A DNA stretch of 64,000 bases from Gerris lacustris (GCA_951217055.1 OX578280.1:15787394-15851393); one strand, 5' to 3'. Shown: positions 1 to 11,580, counted from the stretch's first letter. The notes: generated by a model from the sequence alone, not told the origin. Numbers and translations: made by a program.

Positions 1-61
1 CACATATAATTAAAGTCTATTCTGTATATTGATAAAACAAAATGCACTAATTATGGATTCT

Positions 62-748
62 TCTTTATTTCATAAGTTTTCCCTTAATACGTTATCCATA
101 TTCAGTCCTATATACATAAGTTTTTCCTAAAAACATTTTCCATATTCAGTCCTATATACAGGTCATAAGTTTTCCCTTAATACGTTATCCATATTCAGTC
201 CTATATACATAAGTTTTTCCTAAAAACATTTTCCATATTCAGTCCTATATACAGGTCATAAGTTTTCCCTTAATACTTTTTCCATATTCAGTCCTATATA
301 CAGGTCATAAGTTTTCCCTTAATACTTTTTCCATATTCATTCCTATATATAGGTCATAAGTTTTCCCTTAATACTTTTTCCATATTCAGTCCTATATACA
401 GGTCATAAGTTTTCCCTTAATACTTTTTCCATATTCATTCCTATATATAGGTCATAAGTTTTCCCTTAATTTTTTTTCCATATTCAGTCCTATATACAGG
501 TCATAAGTTTTCCCTTAATACTTTTTCCATATTCAGTCCTATATACAGGTCATAAGTTTTCCCTTAATACTTTTTCCATATTCATTCCTATATATAGGTC
601 ATAAGTTTTCCCTTAATACTTTTTCCATATTCAGTCCTATATACAGGTCATAAGTTTTCCCTTAATACTTTTTCCATATTCAGTCCTATATACAGGTCAT
701 AAGTTTTCCCTTAAAACTTTTTCCATATTCAGTCCTATATACAGGTCG
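62..748. repeat. 49-bp tandem satellite array
   Basis: About 14 head-to-tail units with a 49-bp period, built around TTTTCCCTTAATAC, CCATATTCAGTCC and TATATACAGG. Three kinds of unit alternate: CAGTCC/ATACAGG, CATTCC/ATATAGG, and shorter first units with TTTTTCCTAAAAACATTTT. The first two units repeat as a pair, so there is some higher-order structure. No ORF is conserved across units. Confidence 0.93.
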
Positions 749-1784
749 ATTTTGCGAATCTTGGGCGTATTTATCTGTCGTAGATTAACTGGGCTTCGAT
801 GTAGCGTATCTGGTTTTTCGTGAAAGTATGAAATGAAAAAGAATTTATAAATAATGCATTTTATATCAATATACAGGAAACACTTTAATTATTTATGCAT
901 TAATTTGTTAGTTTTTTCATTTCCAATCATGATGCCCCAGTTACGCTACTTCAACCTAAAAATTTTCCCTGACATCTGAAGCGGATTTCTGTCTTGAAAT
1001 ATTTGAAATCGTAGATATAAAAATAAAATTCGTTCTACAAAACTAACACATAGCTTCCGTTACCTTCGGCAAGCTCAAAGCAAAATAATAATTTTTACAG
1101 ATTTAAAGAACTGGGAAAATGAAATAAATTTCACGATAATAGGTTGAAAAAGCATAAACTCATTAACGTATGCAAAATAGGATGCGAGGAAGCTATGTGC
1201 CACACAAATTGAAATACTCTTATAGCTTTAGACCAAACTTTGGTTTTGACTAGTATAAGTATTTAAAGAACGGAGAGGAACACAGCTGTGTGGTGTTCTG
1301 AGAGGAAGGAAACAGAGTGGCTCGTACTACACTAGACTTGGCTTCGAATAAACAAAAGCTTTTGTTGAATGAGCTGCAGAATACAGAAAGCTTCTGGGGC
1401 TCAGGTTCCACATCTGCTTTGTTTTCATAATTAGACCAGCTGGTGGAACCGACAGCGGATGTATAGTTCGCTCACCGCACCTTCAACCTACCACACTAAC
1501 TGCACTTCCCTATCAGATTCAACACGAACTATCATTTTTAAATTTATTGCACATACTTTTAAGAATATCTTAAAGAGTATTATGGGTTTATCCGGTGTTA
1601 AAATGAGAAATTATGATGAATGATGATGATGAATTAATCATTTCTACGAAGCTGTTGTAGTACATCCTCATCTTCAAAAGTAGTTTAATAGGCATATTAA
1701 TTTAAAATATTTCAGTTTAATGTCTTAAGGCGATGACATCTCACTTATGATCTACATGCATCATAGAACTTTTTAGCTCTTTGG
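749..1784. other. non-coding interval with an old repeat end
   Basis: I see no supportable gene. Positions about 1040-1220 resemble the two ends of the dispersed family whose better copies start at 19866 and 35830: CTTCCGTTACCTTCGG near 1052 in reverse, and GAGGAAGCTATGTGCCACAC at about 1187-1206. About 1300-1540 is less AT-rich than its surroundings and unassigned. Confidence 0.5.
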
Positions 1785-1940
1785 TTGAAGTCCGACGTTT
1801 CGCTTCCACTACTTGAAGCATCTTCAGGGGTGTGGATCATCGTGATGTTGACTCGAAGCAAACACAAGATATACTACTAACACGATGCATCACACCCAAG
1901 AAGATGGTTCCAGTAGTGGAAGCGAAACATCGAACTTCAG
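1785..1940. repeat. palindromic repeat with hammerhead-like core (copy 1)
   Basis: Two inverted arms flank a short spacer. The left arm read on the minus strand contains CTGAAGA, a GCTTC/GAAGC stem and GAAACGTC. The right arm on the plus strand has the same layout but is degraded (AAGAAGA, GAAACATC). A closer-to-intact relative is at 21134-21354. It looks like a terminal fragment of a mobile element. See the copy at 21134 for the ribozyme reasoning. Confidence 0.6.
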
Positions 1941-2169
1941 TCCCTTCGGGACGCGGATTTTAGCGGAAAACTATGCTACTGAAGGTATATATTGTTTTAG
2001 TATTCTGAATTAAGTAATTTATCTGCTTATTACTTGTTTAAAGTGAATGATTTAATTGTTTATCTACGATTGATACGAAATATAAACATTATATCTTTGT
2101 TTAGATGCGTAGAAAGTGATTATTTACGTACTTGTATTCATTGCGCATGCGCGTCTCATAGTTCTGAAT

Positions 2170-2213
2170 AATTCCTCTTCTTTACCACGCTAGTGCGGTA
2201 AAGAAGAGGAATT
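2170..2213. repeat. perfect 17-bp hairpin
   Basis: AATTCCTCTTCTTTACC (2170-2186) is exactly complementary to 2197-2213, leaving a 10-nt loop. It lies about 105 bp upstream of the truncated ORF at 2318, and may be part of the 5' leader or terminus of the same element. Confidence 0.9.
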
Positions 2214-2317
2214 CTTCAGCTTTACGCACGATTAGCGAGTTTGTTTACATTTAACAAAACTAATTTGCTGTTCTATTATTAAAGTAACTGTTTATATCGA
2301 GTTTTTAGTGAAAAACA

Positions 2318-2500
2318 ATGAGTGAATCAAGTGACTTTGACGAAAATGTGGAGAATAATACTCCTCCTGATATAATTAATTCGGCAAAAAATACAACTAA
2401 TGAATTAATGCCATCTTTATCAAGAGAGAGATACGAACTTACATACAGCAAGTTTATTTTGTTTCTGTATTTATTATTTAAATCTAACAATCGTAGATAA
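2318..2500 (+). pseudogene. truncated N-terminus of a tyrosine-recombinase-like protein
   Basis: A 60-aa ORF with a start codon in a reasonable context (AACAATGAG). The first 25 residues are acidic and low complexity. They are followed by NELMPSLSRERYELTYSKF (residues about 28-46), which resembles the start of the core-binding domain in eukaryotic tyrosine recombinases of the Crypton / DUF3504 kind, where an xLLPxKSxxRYExxYxKF helix opens the domain. After that the frame runs into low-complexity sequence and stops, so no catalytic domain (R..H-x-x-R..Y) is present. I infer a broken remnant. The assignment rests on a short motif recognised by eye and could be wrong. Confidence 0.4.
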
Positions 2501-2640
2501 AGTACGGTACGCAACTCGTGCGAAAACGGCATTTTGCAATGCTCGTGTGATTTTACAACCCTCGCTGTCGCTCGGGTGCAAACTCCACACTCGCATGCAA
2601 AATGCTACTTTCCGCACTCGACGCGTAATGTACTATTATT

Positions 2641-3157
2641 GTTCATTATGTCATCTTTGTTAAGTTATATTATTACTTTTCCTCACTACCTATGGTAGGA
2701 AAAGTTTGTTTTCACCCAACCAATTTTTTTTTTTTCGAGATTTAACGGAATTATCCGTTTTGGGTGTTTTTAAGACCTCCTGAGTGGTTTTCAGCATGAC
2801 GTCTGTATGTATGTGTGTATGTTATCATTTTATCATAGTAGCGCCCAAGGTATTTAACCTAAAGAGTTGAAACTTGGCAGAAAAATCAGTCCTTACCTGT
2901 AGTGGTGCCGCCCGGAAAATCAACTTTTTCCGCCCTCTTGAACCCAGTTTGCTGAGTCAGCAAAAATTTAAAAAAATCTAAAATGGTCCTGATCGAGTTG
3001 AAATTTGGCACGAATATACCTCTCTGTATATGAAAAATAAGCCCACCAAATTTCATTTTGATATTGACCGCCATTTTGAAGTTATCAATTTTTTTAATTT
3101 TGAAACATTGACGGTTAATAATACTGAAAGTATAAATACGTATAGTATATATAGCAT
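2641..3157. repeat. dispersed repeat fragment with the GTCT/GAAATTTGG module
   Basis: No gene. It contains GTCTGTATGTATGTGTGTATG (about 2801-2821) and, 190 bp later, GAGTTGAAATTTGGCACGAA (2995-3014). This is the same paired module seen in many other repeat families of this window. It abuts the long inverted repeat that follows and is probably part of the same element. Confidence 0.55.
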
Positions 3158-3689
3158 ATCTGACCAAAAACCACTTGTGTGGTAAAAAACACCCCGCCAA
3201 GTCTGTGGTCCAAAAAAGTTGTGAAATCAACTTTCTGTCCCGCCAAGTGATGTTGGCACTTTCTCCTGACCCAACACTGTCAACTTAGATATTTATCAGC
3301 GTCTTCTCCTTGGCGGTGTTCCTGCAGTACTTCCCAAAGTTAACTGGTTGTACCCCACGCATCCTCTGCAAAGAAAGTAGTAGTTGCATGGGGTCATTCC
3401 TTGAAAGCTTAATTTGTATATTACTTATTTCTATTTTATTTGCTTTTTGATAATGGGAAAGATTTACAGCAATGATTATTGTGGCATCGAGAAGAGCCTT
3501 CAACAACACTGTTAAAAGGCTTTCCTCACACCGCCAAGGAGAAGAAGCTGATAAATATCTAAGTTGACAGTGTTGGGTCAGGAGAAAGTGCCAACATCAC
3601 TTGGCGGGACAGAAAGTTGATTTCACAACTTTTTTGGACCACAGACTTGGCGGGGTGTTTTTTACCACACAAGTGGTTTTTGGTCAGAT
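3158..3689. repeat. foldback element, 162-bp arms
   Basis: 3158-3319 and 3528-3689 are reverse complements with one mismatch that I can see (GCGTC versus GCTTC near the inner end). The spacer is about 208 bp. The arms are GC-rich for this window and contain short words such as CCCGCCAAG and GGCGGGG. The outer ends are ATCTGACC / GGTCAGAT. A transcript would form a hairpin of about 160 bp. The near identity suggests a recent origin or ongoing gene conversion between the arms. I cannot see an ORF with protein-like content. Confidence 0.92.
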
Positions 3690-4071
3690 TTCATGACTTT
3701 TTGTACGGTCCCTAAGGAAGGATTCTCTAAACTGTTTATTCCCACACATTAGAGTCAAATAAAAGTGAAGTTAAGAGCTGGACAAGGCCTATGGAGATTG
3801 GAGAACTACGAGCCCTATGACATTGAAAGAACTTAACATTCTTATAGTAGCAGCATAATATAAAGATTTTTAGCGGCATTTGGCCACCTAGATACAAGTA
3901 TATATGTTAAAAGTAACTAATGGTATAATTACAATAATATATATTATTATTACATATATTGTTGATTATTATTATTATTATCATTATATATATATATATA
4001 TATATATGTATGTAATAATTATTTTTTATATGTAATAATATAATATAGGCTCACTACTTCGCATGACGCTT
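3690..4071. other. non-coding, AT microsatellites
   Basis: No gene seen. 3940-4045 is an alternation of (AT)n, (ATT)n and TAATAAT tracts. Confidence 0.7.
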
Positions 4072-4402
4072 ACTTGGTTTCTCGCTCCACATTCAGCATA
4101 GGAATAAGTTGATTGATTGTAGGGGGGGGGGAGATGAGTTGGGGGGGGGGGAATGCACTAGGGCTCTAGACAAATCCAAAAAGCCCTCATTTATTAAAAT
4201 CGGTTCAGCAGTTTAGGCTGTAGGTGCGTCAACGTTAAAGTGACTGTTCGCTAGCTTGGTTTCTCGCTCCGCGTTCAGCGTAGGGATGAGTTATCTAATT
4301 TTTTTTGATCTAGGAATGCACTAGGGCCCTAGACGAATCCAAAAAGCCCTCATTCATTAAAATCGGTTCAGCAGTTTAGGCTGTAGGTGCGTCAACGTAA
4401 AA
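4072..4402. repeat. tandem duplication, about 182-bp unit
   Basis: 4072-4253 and 4254-4402 are two copies of one unit beginning CTTGGTTTCTCGCTCC and ending GGCTGTAGGTGCGTCAACG. The copies share AATGCACTAGGG and AATCCAAAAAGCCCTCATT. They differ by a G-run (4121-4151) that the second copy lacks. It looks like a duplicated fragment of a dispersed repeat. Confidence 0.85.
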
Positions 4403-4446
4403 TGAAGGAAGAATAAGAATAAGAATAAGAATAAGAATAAGAAGTC
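4403..4446 (+). repeat. (GAATAA)n microsatellite
   Basis: About six copies of AATAAG directly after the duplicated unit. Confidence 0.9.
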
Positions 4447-5639
4447 ATCAAAACTACCATTTTCAAACCTATTTTTCTCTACTTCTACTTGACCAATTTC
4501 GACATTTTTTTTTTTAATTTTGATCTACAGGACACGGCCTTCAAAGATATTAAAAAATGATTTAGGTCGCTTGTATGTATTTCACGCTGCAGACCCTCAA
4601 AAACCCTAGTTCGTCACCTACAGTATATATACACTGGCAGCTTTTGTGAAATTTTGTCTTTTTGACTTGGCGGGGCGGAACGCTGCTGCGTTCCTAAATC
4701 GTTGGAACCTGAAAAAATTAAGGAACAAATGTAAATAAAAACCCGATGAAATTCCATTAATTAGTTTAAAAGTTATAAGCAAATATATTCATTTATTAGT
4801 GCGATCATTTTGATGATGTCTAAGTTTGTTTACATACCTGTCAAAATACCGCCAAAATTAATATAATTGAATAAATTAAATAAAAATATTGTAAAAACAT
4901 AATTTAAAGAGGCCACTTTAGTGGCCTCTGAATTGAGGAAAAGTTCCGAGTTACCCCGTACCCGATTTTTTGAATTTATAATTATTGTCATTTTACTAAT
5001 TAATTAGTGTTTGAACAACTTAGTGTACAGGAGCAGCTCCATATTTATTTTTTGTAAATGAATTGTCTTCCTCTTACACTCTTACATTCTTGCTATACTT
5101 TACTTTTATTACTTTACTCTTATTACTTACTATACTTTTAAATTAAATTATTAAACAATAATAGCTTAAACTATATTTTAAAAGTTCCTGATGTCCATCA
5201 TAATACTTCAAAGAATTAAGGAGTCTTTATTAGCGCTAATTATCAAAGGTGTTGGCTTGGTGTTTTAAGAGGGAATATGAGCACCGGGTCTGACGCGGCC
5301 AACTTATATTAGTTAAGAGCTAAATATATTGTTGGCCTATAGTCACCGCAGCCACTTAGAACTGAACCATTGGTAAACAATAGATCAATTAAAACAATTA
5401 ACACTTGCTAGATATAGATTCAAAGAATAAGCAATGCACCCGTTCTTAAAATAATACTATGACTTCCTCATTGTATTATGATGACACAACCTTAATCATA
5501 ATATTATATCTTCATAGTTTTATTTAGTTATAGAGATATAGAGAATAAAAGAGATATATAATGAAAGAGATATTGATTAGGTTAAAGGGATGCAGTAATT
5601 TGTATGTAAGAAGTCAATCTGTATAAAAAATACAGACAT
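4447..5639. other. non-coding interval
   Basis: I find no gene or clear repeat boundary. CTTGGCGGGGCGGAACG at 4666-4682 shares the CTTGGCGGG word with the foldback at 3158-3689, so part of this interval may belong to a related element. Confidence 0.45.
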
Positions 5640-5755
5640 GTACATTGATGTACAGTCCAGTTGACGTACAGTCTAATTGACGTACATTCCAGTTGACGTG
5701 CAGTCTAGTTGACGTACAGTCTGGTTGACGTACAGTCTAGTTGACGGACAGTCAT
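5640..5755. repeat. 16-bp tandem repeat
   Basis: About seven units of GTTGACGTACAGTCTA with single-base variants (AATTGACG, GTGCAGTC, ACATTCCA). The unit is not a multiple of three and shows no coding character. Confidence 0.9.
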
Positions 5756-5956
5756 GCAAAGCACATATTGCACATCAATTAGGGCAAAAATAAGACTAAT
5801 TTGAAGGATACAGTGGAAAATTGAGGTGATTCAGAAACCTATAACTTATCTGGAGGTCATTTTCTTTTTCAACAGCCTCAAGATATAAATAAAAAATCTG
5901 TTCCAAAAAAAATCCTCAAATTGTCTTTCTGTTAGGATCCATGCATAAATACCTCT

Positions 5957-6245
5957 TAGTCCAGGAGATAGCGTATAAAAAAAGGTGAAAGATTAACATC
6001 AAGCTAGAATTTTGTTTTTTGTTCAACTATACATCGTTGCTAGAAGTTGATCTTTTGGTGCCTGTTAAGAATATGCTAAAATCCTCTGTGGGACATAGTT
6101 TGGTAATAGTCATTTAAAAAAACAAATCGGTGAAATGAGGCCTTGTCCCGCCCATTTTGGTAGACTATGTGATTTTCATGATCCTGAGTATAGATTTAGT
6201 TAGAAGATCAAAAATCAAGTTGATCATGTTAGTGTGTCACTTATT
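5957..6245 (+). mobile_element. fragment of the TAGTCCAGGAGATAGCG MITE family
   Basis: It starts TAGTCCAGGAGATAGCGTA, matching the left terminal repeat of the complete copy at 20301-20705. It carries the internal words CATCAAGCTAGAATTTTG and, near 6175, TTTTCATGATCCTGAGTA. The right terminal repeat is missing or unrecognisable, so this copy is 3'-truncated. Confidence 0.75.
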
Positions 6246-7715
6246 ATATTACTTATACTTATGCAAATATTTCTTCAAATCAAAGAGACCAAAGAGACCT
6301 GTGGTTTACAGTTTTTCTGTGATTCACATTTACCTAAAACTGTACTTAATTTTTACGTACATTTAGCGTTTTAGGGTTACATGATCTCCATAGACGCTCC
6401 TATATTATTATCATATAGGATAAAGATAATGTAGGCTCCTATATTAATTTATCATATCTGTAGTATCTCTACTCTCCTCAGAATCTAGTGAAGACAAAAT
6501 GCAAAAAACCAATCGTTTCAATAATTCGACGAAAACTTAAAAGTAATATATTTTTTATACATAGTCTGAAGTTTATAAAGAATGCATAATAATTTACAAG
6601 TACATTATAAACCTAACCTTATCTTAAATCATCCGTGACCTACCTTATTTTAAAACCACATCTGTCCTCAATTATACGGTTTCTACAGCTGAGCGATACG
6701 CTAAGACCGTGACATCCATTATCAATTCCATATATATATGTAGTTTTATACATTAGTTGTTTAGCAGCCCTTCACAATGTGTTGTGGCATAGGTCATTTT
6801 ATTATTATATCTTGTCCTCTAAAGTCTAAAGTATTTTTTTTAAAAGCCCAAATATTATCTAATTTCGGCCTGAAACATGCGAGGAGATTGAGTGAAATTG
6901 TCTTCAATAATTTCACAGACCAAGTTTGTCTTTTATTACCTTGGAGATTATTTAATTATTTATTTTTTTTAAATTATCTCCCAAGATGTTTTATAATGAA
7001 TTGGAGATTATAAATTAATTAATTTGCTAAAAATAACATTTATTATTTGAAATCCAACTAAAGTATTTACAGATTACGTGAGTTTCTATTGTGAAATGAT
7101 TAGTTTTTTGCTGTTGTCTTAATAACTCAAGATCTCAAATGTTGATCTATCTTAACTAATTGTTTTATGGATGAGTATAAATCAATTTTCTGCAGGAACT
7201 TATAATGTTTGGTATGCTAAATGCAATAAAAAACAAAATCAGCTGTTCTGCAAGAAAAACCGGTATATTTATCCTTGAAACTAGACAAATGAATATAATT
7301 ATACACGTCTCTTCTTTTGAACTACACTGACAAGAAAATAGTGAGATAAATATGCTATTATATTAATAAGTGTTATCTATAATTTCTTAATTAACTGCTC
7401 AAGTTATTCTTACTAAAAAAGGCTAATTGTTTCTACAGTGCCATAAATTTCAATTCCCTTGTTTAGTGTGCAAAGCAATTGCATTGTTCTAACCCAGTCG
7501 AATACCGTGCGGTTAATTTTGAGTTTCTTTGAATTTCTTGATAAACTGTTTGACGATTCAGCGTTGATATGATATAGCCTTAAAAAGCGGTATACGTAAG
7601 AAGAACTGTTTTGTATATTTACCGACAAAGTATTCTGATTGATCATAATTTAAACTAACAATATTTTCTGTTTTATGTTATTATCTTTATTTGTATCTGG
7701 CAGGGCTGGTGATGA
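6246..7715. other. non-coding interval
   Basis: Unremarkable AT-rich DNA. The short ORFs here lack codon bias, splice context or recognisable motifs. Confidence 0.5.
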
Positions 7716-7717
7716 TA

Positions 7718-7852
7718 GGTTTGTTCCAACCACACTTCAAACTGGTTTGGAACTGTCCAACACATGCGCATCGGACCACATTTGACCGTTTTGTGCTAAT
7801 GCACATGCGTCGTACAGTTTGAAACTAGTTTGAGGTGTGGTTGGAACAAACC
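7718..7852. mobile_element. 135-bp MITE with TA target-site duplication
   Basis: The terminal inverted repeats are about 32 bp, GGTTTGTTCCAACCACAC then (T/C)TCAAACT(G/A)GTTT, and are flanked by TA on both sides. The interior holds the near-palindrome CATGCGCAT / ATGCACATGCG. The TA duplication and size suggest a Tc1/mariner-type MITE, although the family is inferred. A diverged relative is at 53332-53472. Confidence 0.88.
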
Positions 7853-8049
7853 TAATATATTACGATAGGATTCCTGAATCCTCAAATCAGTTAAATAAAC
7901 ACAGTTTAAATAAACTTGCCTTGTTTAAATAAATTTTTAATACTTTGGTTGAAAAATAACTTGCCTTGTATTTTTTAAGTATGCAATGGTCTTTTAAAAG
8001 TGGTTTGTGATTTATTGTAGCTATCGTATTTTTGTTTTGTTTATCTGCT

Positions 8050-8637
8050 ACTGTTTCTACCGTGGACTATATAGTTGACTAGTACTAGTTTCTACAATGT
8101 TGAGCCGTGGACTAGTTGACTAGTACTGTTTCTGTGATGTTGAGCCATGGACTAGTTGACTAATACTGTTTCTACGATGTTGAGCCATGGACTAGTTGAC
8201 TAGTACTGTTTCTGTGATGTTAAGCCGTGTACTAGTTGATTAGTACTACTTTATCTGTGATGTTAAGCCGTGTACTAGTTGACTAGTACTACTACTGTTT
8301 CTGTGATGTTAAGCCGTGTACTAGTTGACTAGTACTACTACTGTTTCTGTGATGTTAAGCCGTGTACTAGTTGACTAGTACTACTACTGTTTCTGTGATG
8401 TTAAGCCGTGTACTAGTTGACTAGTACTACTGTTTCTGTGATGTTAAGCCGTGTACTAGTTGACTAGTACTACTGTTTCTGTGATGTTAAGCCGTGTACT
8501 AGTTGACTAGTACTACTGTTTCTGTGATGTTAAGCCGTGTACTAGTTGACTAGTACTACTGTTTCTGTGATGTTAAGCCGTTTACTAGTTGACTGGTACT
8601 ACTGTTTCTGTGATGTTGAGCCGTGGACTAGTGGACT
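8050..8637. repeat. tandem repeat, about 43-46-bp unit
   Basis: About 13 units of ACTAGTTGACTAGTACTACTG followed by TTTCTGTGATGTTAAGCCGTGT. Unit length varies by insertion of ACT triplets (ACTACTACTG versus ACTACTG). Early units use GAGCCGTGG/GAGCCATGG and later ones AAGCCGTGT, so the array homogenised in blocks. Each unit carries the self-complementary word ACTAGTTGACTAGT. Confidence 0.93.
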
Positions 8638-10864
8638 CAGTTGATTGTCAAGTTAATTGTCAATAGTATTGCTAGAGCTTCAATTCGGCAATGGCCCGTG
8701 ACTTATTAACACCATAATCAAAAATTAAACTATGAAAATTAATAAATTATTATCTCAGCCAATATGCTCTGTCTTTGGACAGCTGTCTTATACCTGTTAA
8801 TGTCAAACCACTTCTATAAACTAAGTTATCATTATTACTTATAACAATTAAATTGTAAATGCAATATTCAATAAATGTTAAAATAAAGGGTCAACAGCAT
8901 TTTTTTTGTTTTGGATTGAAACTGTTTTGAAAAAATATCAAGGAAACGGGTATTGAATTGAAAACAGAATTGAGACATGTGCAGTAGCTGTGATGAGCGA
9001 AGATATGATAACCTGACTTAACTACAACCAGTTTGAGTGTTTATAGTTTTCAAAATTATTGTGATAACTCCTCATGGAAACACTTTCAGTTTGAAACATA
9101 AACAGTTTTGAATGCTCATGGAAACGTATAGTAATTATTATGCTTTTCGAGGTAATTTTGAGTATCCTCCACAAACTCTCTTATTTTCTTTTTTTAAATT
9201 ATAAAAGAGGTGTAATATATACTAGAAAAAAAAGAAGTGAATATTATTACAACCGTAGAAAATTTTTATTTCTAGGTTCTAGGTGGGAAAGAGAAAATAA
9301 AATTAGATCTTTATTTAGAAATCTTTACTCGAGCTGAAGACTAGATAAGATTACCGTCTCAAACCTGACGGTGTTTCCTGTACAACCGCAAGGTCAAGCA
9401 TCATTAAATGATGCTTGAATGTCCGTGCATCACGCAGTTGATGCTTAGTATCACCCTACTTCACCTCTCCTAGAGAAACACCTCGTTTAGTTCAGTTATT
9501 ACGCGGTAATTGCACATTGTCCCGCCAACTACTTCAAGCCGTCTTGTGCAGACAGTGTCTATCATTATAAAGAAGAACAAGTTCACCTTCTTCTTCTTAT
9601 CTTCACCTTCATCCTCCTTTCTTCTCAAAGTAAACACTCATTATTGATATTTCTTCTTTTTATTCTACAATGGCAATCTAGCCCTTTCATTTTATTCTAT
9701 ATTTTAAACTTTTTATAGACAAAGGTCAACAGCCAAAATTATCGAATATACCGTTTTAAACTGCTTTTGAAGATATTTTTAAAAAAGTTAAATCGATTTT
9801 TGGTTTTTTTATCTTTTCTATTTTAAACTTAATTGATTGTAGTTTTTTTTTTTTTTTTTTTTTGTTTTTTTTTGAAAAGACTGCACATAGTAAAATGAAA
9901 AATGATTATAATAGTCTGAAATTATAGAATAAATCGTTTTAAAGTAGACTTCGTACAAGTTCTAAGTGCTTTGCCATCAATGCCGTTTTTTTTAAGGCGG
10001 AAAAAAAAGTTATATTCAGATTCAAACCAATTTGTCGAAGTTTTTAATTAAAACAATTATTGAACTATGTCATTAATTTTATTATATTATTATCGAAGAG
10101 TAATATTTATGACACACCTTTTAGAGTGAATGTTAAAACATTGAAAATTAACTGAGTAAACATTTTACACAAATTGGCAAAAATTGTCGTGCTTTTCTGT
10201 TAACTATACAATTTAAATTTATATTTCGTAATGATATTGGTACTTGTTATTGCAAAAGGGAGGGAAAGAAGAGAACCTTGATTTGTAAATCTTTGTTTAG
10301 TTCTTTTCTATAAGTACTTATAGACAACACTGTTCATAACCTGTCTTACAACTTAAAACTTTACTGTTTTTGTGTTTTTATTTCTTATCAATATTCCTGA
10401 TGTAGAGCAAGTATATGGCTTGAAAGGTTTTTTTTTGAAAGGACAATTTTCTAGCATTCTATTTACTGTAGTTAGTGTTATTTCTTCGTATTTCTTTGAG
10501 TGTAAAAAATATATCTATTTTTAAGATTACGTAATCAATTCTTATGACTGCAAGTGCTACAACTATATTTTTATTATTATTTTTATAATTTGTATGACTC
10601 CTTTTCTTCAATTTAATGAGTATTGAAGAATGTAGAAATAATAAACAAATAAATATGTTGTCTTGGACAACTCGTTTCTTCAAGCAGTACTTAAAGTATA
10701 TTTGATTTCCTTAATTTATTTTATTACTAATTAAAATGATCTTTAAAACACTTAAAATTAATTTATAAATAATCTGTCTTGCGGTTATTTTTGTCAATCT
10801 AGCCACAATTCTCAACTACTATTTTCAGTTGATTTTATGCTATGATAGTCGTATCTTGTTGAAA
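8638..10864. other. non-coding interval
   Basis: No gene is supported. It contains a poly-T tract (9843-9863) and a small perfect palindrome AAGCATCATTAAATGATGCTT (sides of nine bases) at about 9396-9416. The rest is AT-rich with no recognisable coding segment. Confidence 0.5.
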
Positions 10865-10866
10865 TA

Positions 10867-11316
10867 CTGTGAGACCCCGTTCATCCGAACAAGTGGTAAT
10901 CCGGAACTCTCGGTAATCCAGACGGTCCTCCATGGAGAATGCAAGCCCGCTTCAATGAAAATTAATAGCACATCGCTTCTTACGAACATTGTCACCGACC
11001 ATGTGCACAATGACTACTTGGAAGATGAAATAAGTAAATTTTAAAGATGTTGTATTGGAAACTGATAGAAACATATTATAATATTATGTTCATTCAAATA
11101 CATTTGTAATTACGTTACATTTGTTTCACGTTCTTGCTGTAATTTAATTTATCTGTACCTACATATTTTAATTCAAATAACGTAATACTGCACATACAAT
11201 TTCTTTTTTAAAGTGTTTTACATTATTTCTTTTTTTAAAAAAACTCGATAATCCGTAAATCCACTAATCCAGACGACACTGTGCCTGAATTCGTCCAGAT
11301 TAACGAGGTCCTACTG
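10867..11316. mobile_element. internally deleted pogo/Tigger-like DNA transposon
   Basis: The left end reads CTGTGAGACCCCGTTCATCC and the right end, reverse-complemented, CAGTAGGACCTCGTTAATCT. Both are the CAGTNGGACCTCGTTAATCC-type terminus of pogo/Tigger elements, and both are flanked by TA (10865-10866, 11317-11318). Secondary subterminal words repeat the motif (GGTAATCCGGAAC, GATAATCCGTAAATCC, AATCCAGACG). A short frame through 10913-11044 ends DYLEDEISKF and may be the transposase C-terminus, but nothing catalytic remains. It is non-autonomous. Confidence 0.8.
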
Positions 11317-11448
11317 TATTTCGTTTGGTTATAATTTCGTAGGTGTTTCTAACTGACCTGATTAATTAAAAATAGTTCAATCGTAACTTAAATTTAAGCA
11401 AAACTGAAATAAATCAGTGAATAAACTGAATAAAAGCAGCGGTAAATT

Positions 11449-11580
11449 TAGTGGCATAGCTAGGGCATTGGGGGCCCCCGCACAAAAAAAAACCTTTTTT
11501 TCTAGAACTGGGGGCCCCCTAGCACTGGGGGCCCCCCGCATTGTGGGCCCGCGCGGGCCGGGCCCATAGTTACGCTACTG
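11449..11580. mobile_element. 132-bp hAT-type MITE with 8-bp TSD
   Basis: A perfect 8-bp target-site duplication GGTAAATT (11441-11448 and 11581-11588) brackets the element. The termini are TAGTGGCATAGCTAGGG and, reverse-complemented, CAGTAGCGTAACTATGGG. An 8-bp duplication and CAGTGGCGTA-type ends are diagnostic of hAT elements. The interior is strikingly G/C-rich (runs of GGGGGCCCCC, GCGCGGGCCGGGCCC), so it is an almost self-complementary GC island in AT-rich DNA. Confidence 0.92.

Larger units (their letters stand above)
2140..2640 (+). mobile_element. internally deleted element carrying a recombinase-like N-terminus
   Basis: This segment begins with a GC-richer leader (GCGCATGCGCG at about 2143) and a hairpin at 2170-2213. 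It then has a short ORF (2318-2500), followed by CpG-rich DNA with repeated CTCG/ACTCG words up to about 2630. The base composition differs sharply from the AT-rich surroundings. I infer a non-autonomous copy that keeps the 5' end and 3' end of a recombinase-encoding element but has lost the middle. The boundaries are approximate. Confidence 0.4.

Noticed and set aside
9394..9420. Palindrome AAGCATCATTAAATGATGCTT as an operator or element end
   Set aside because: It is short, isolated and without flanking structure; chance is adequate in this sequence.
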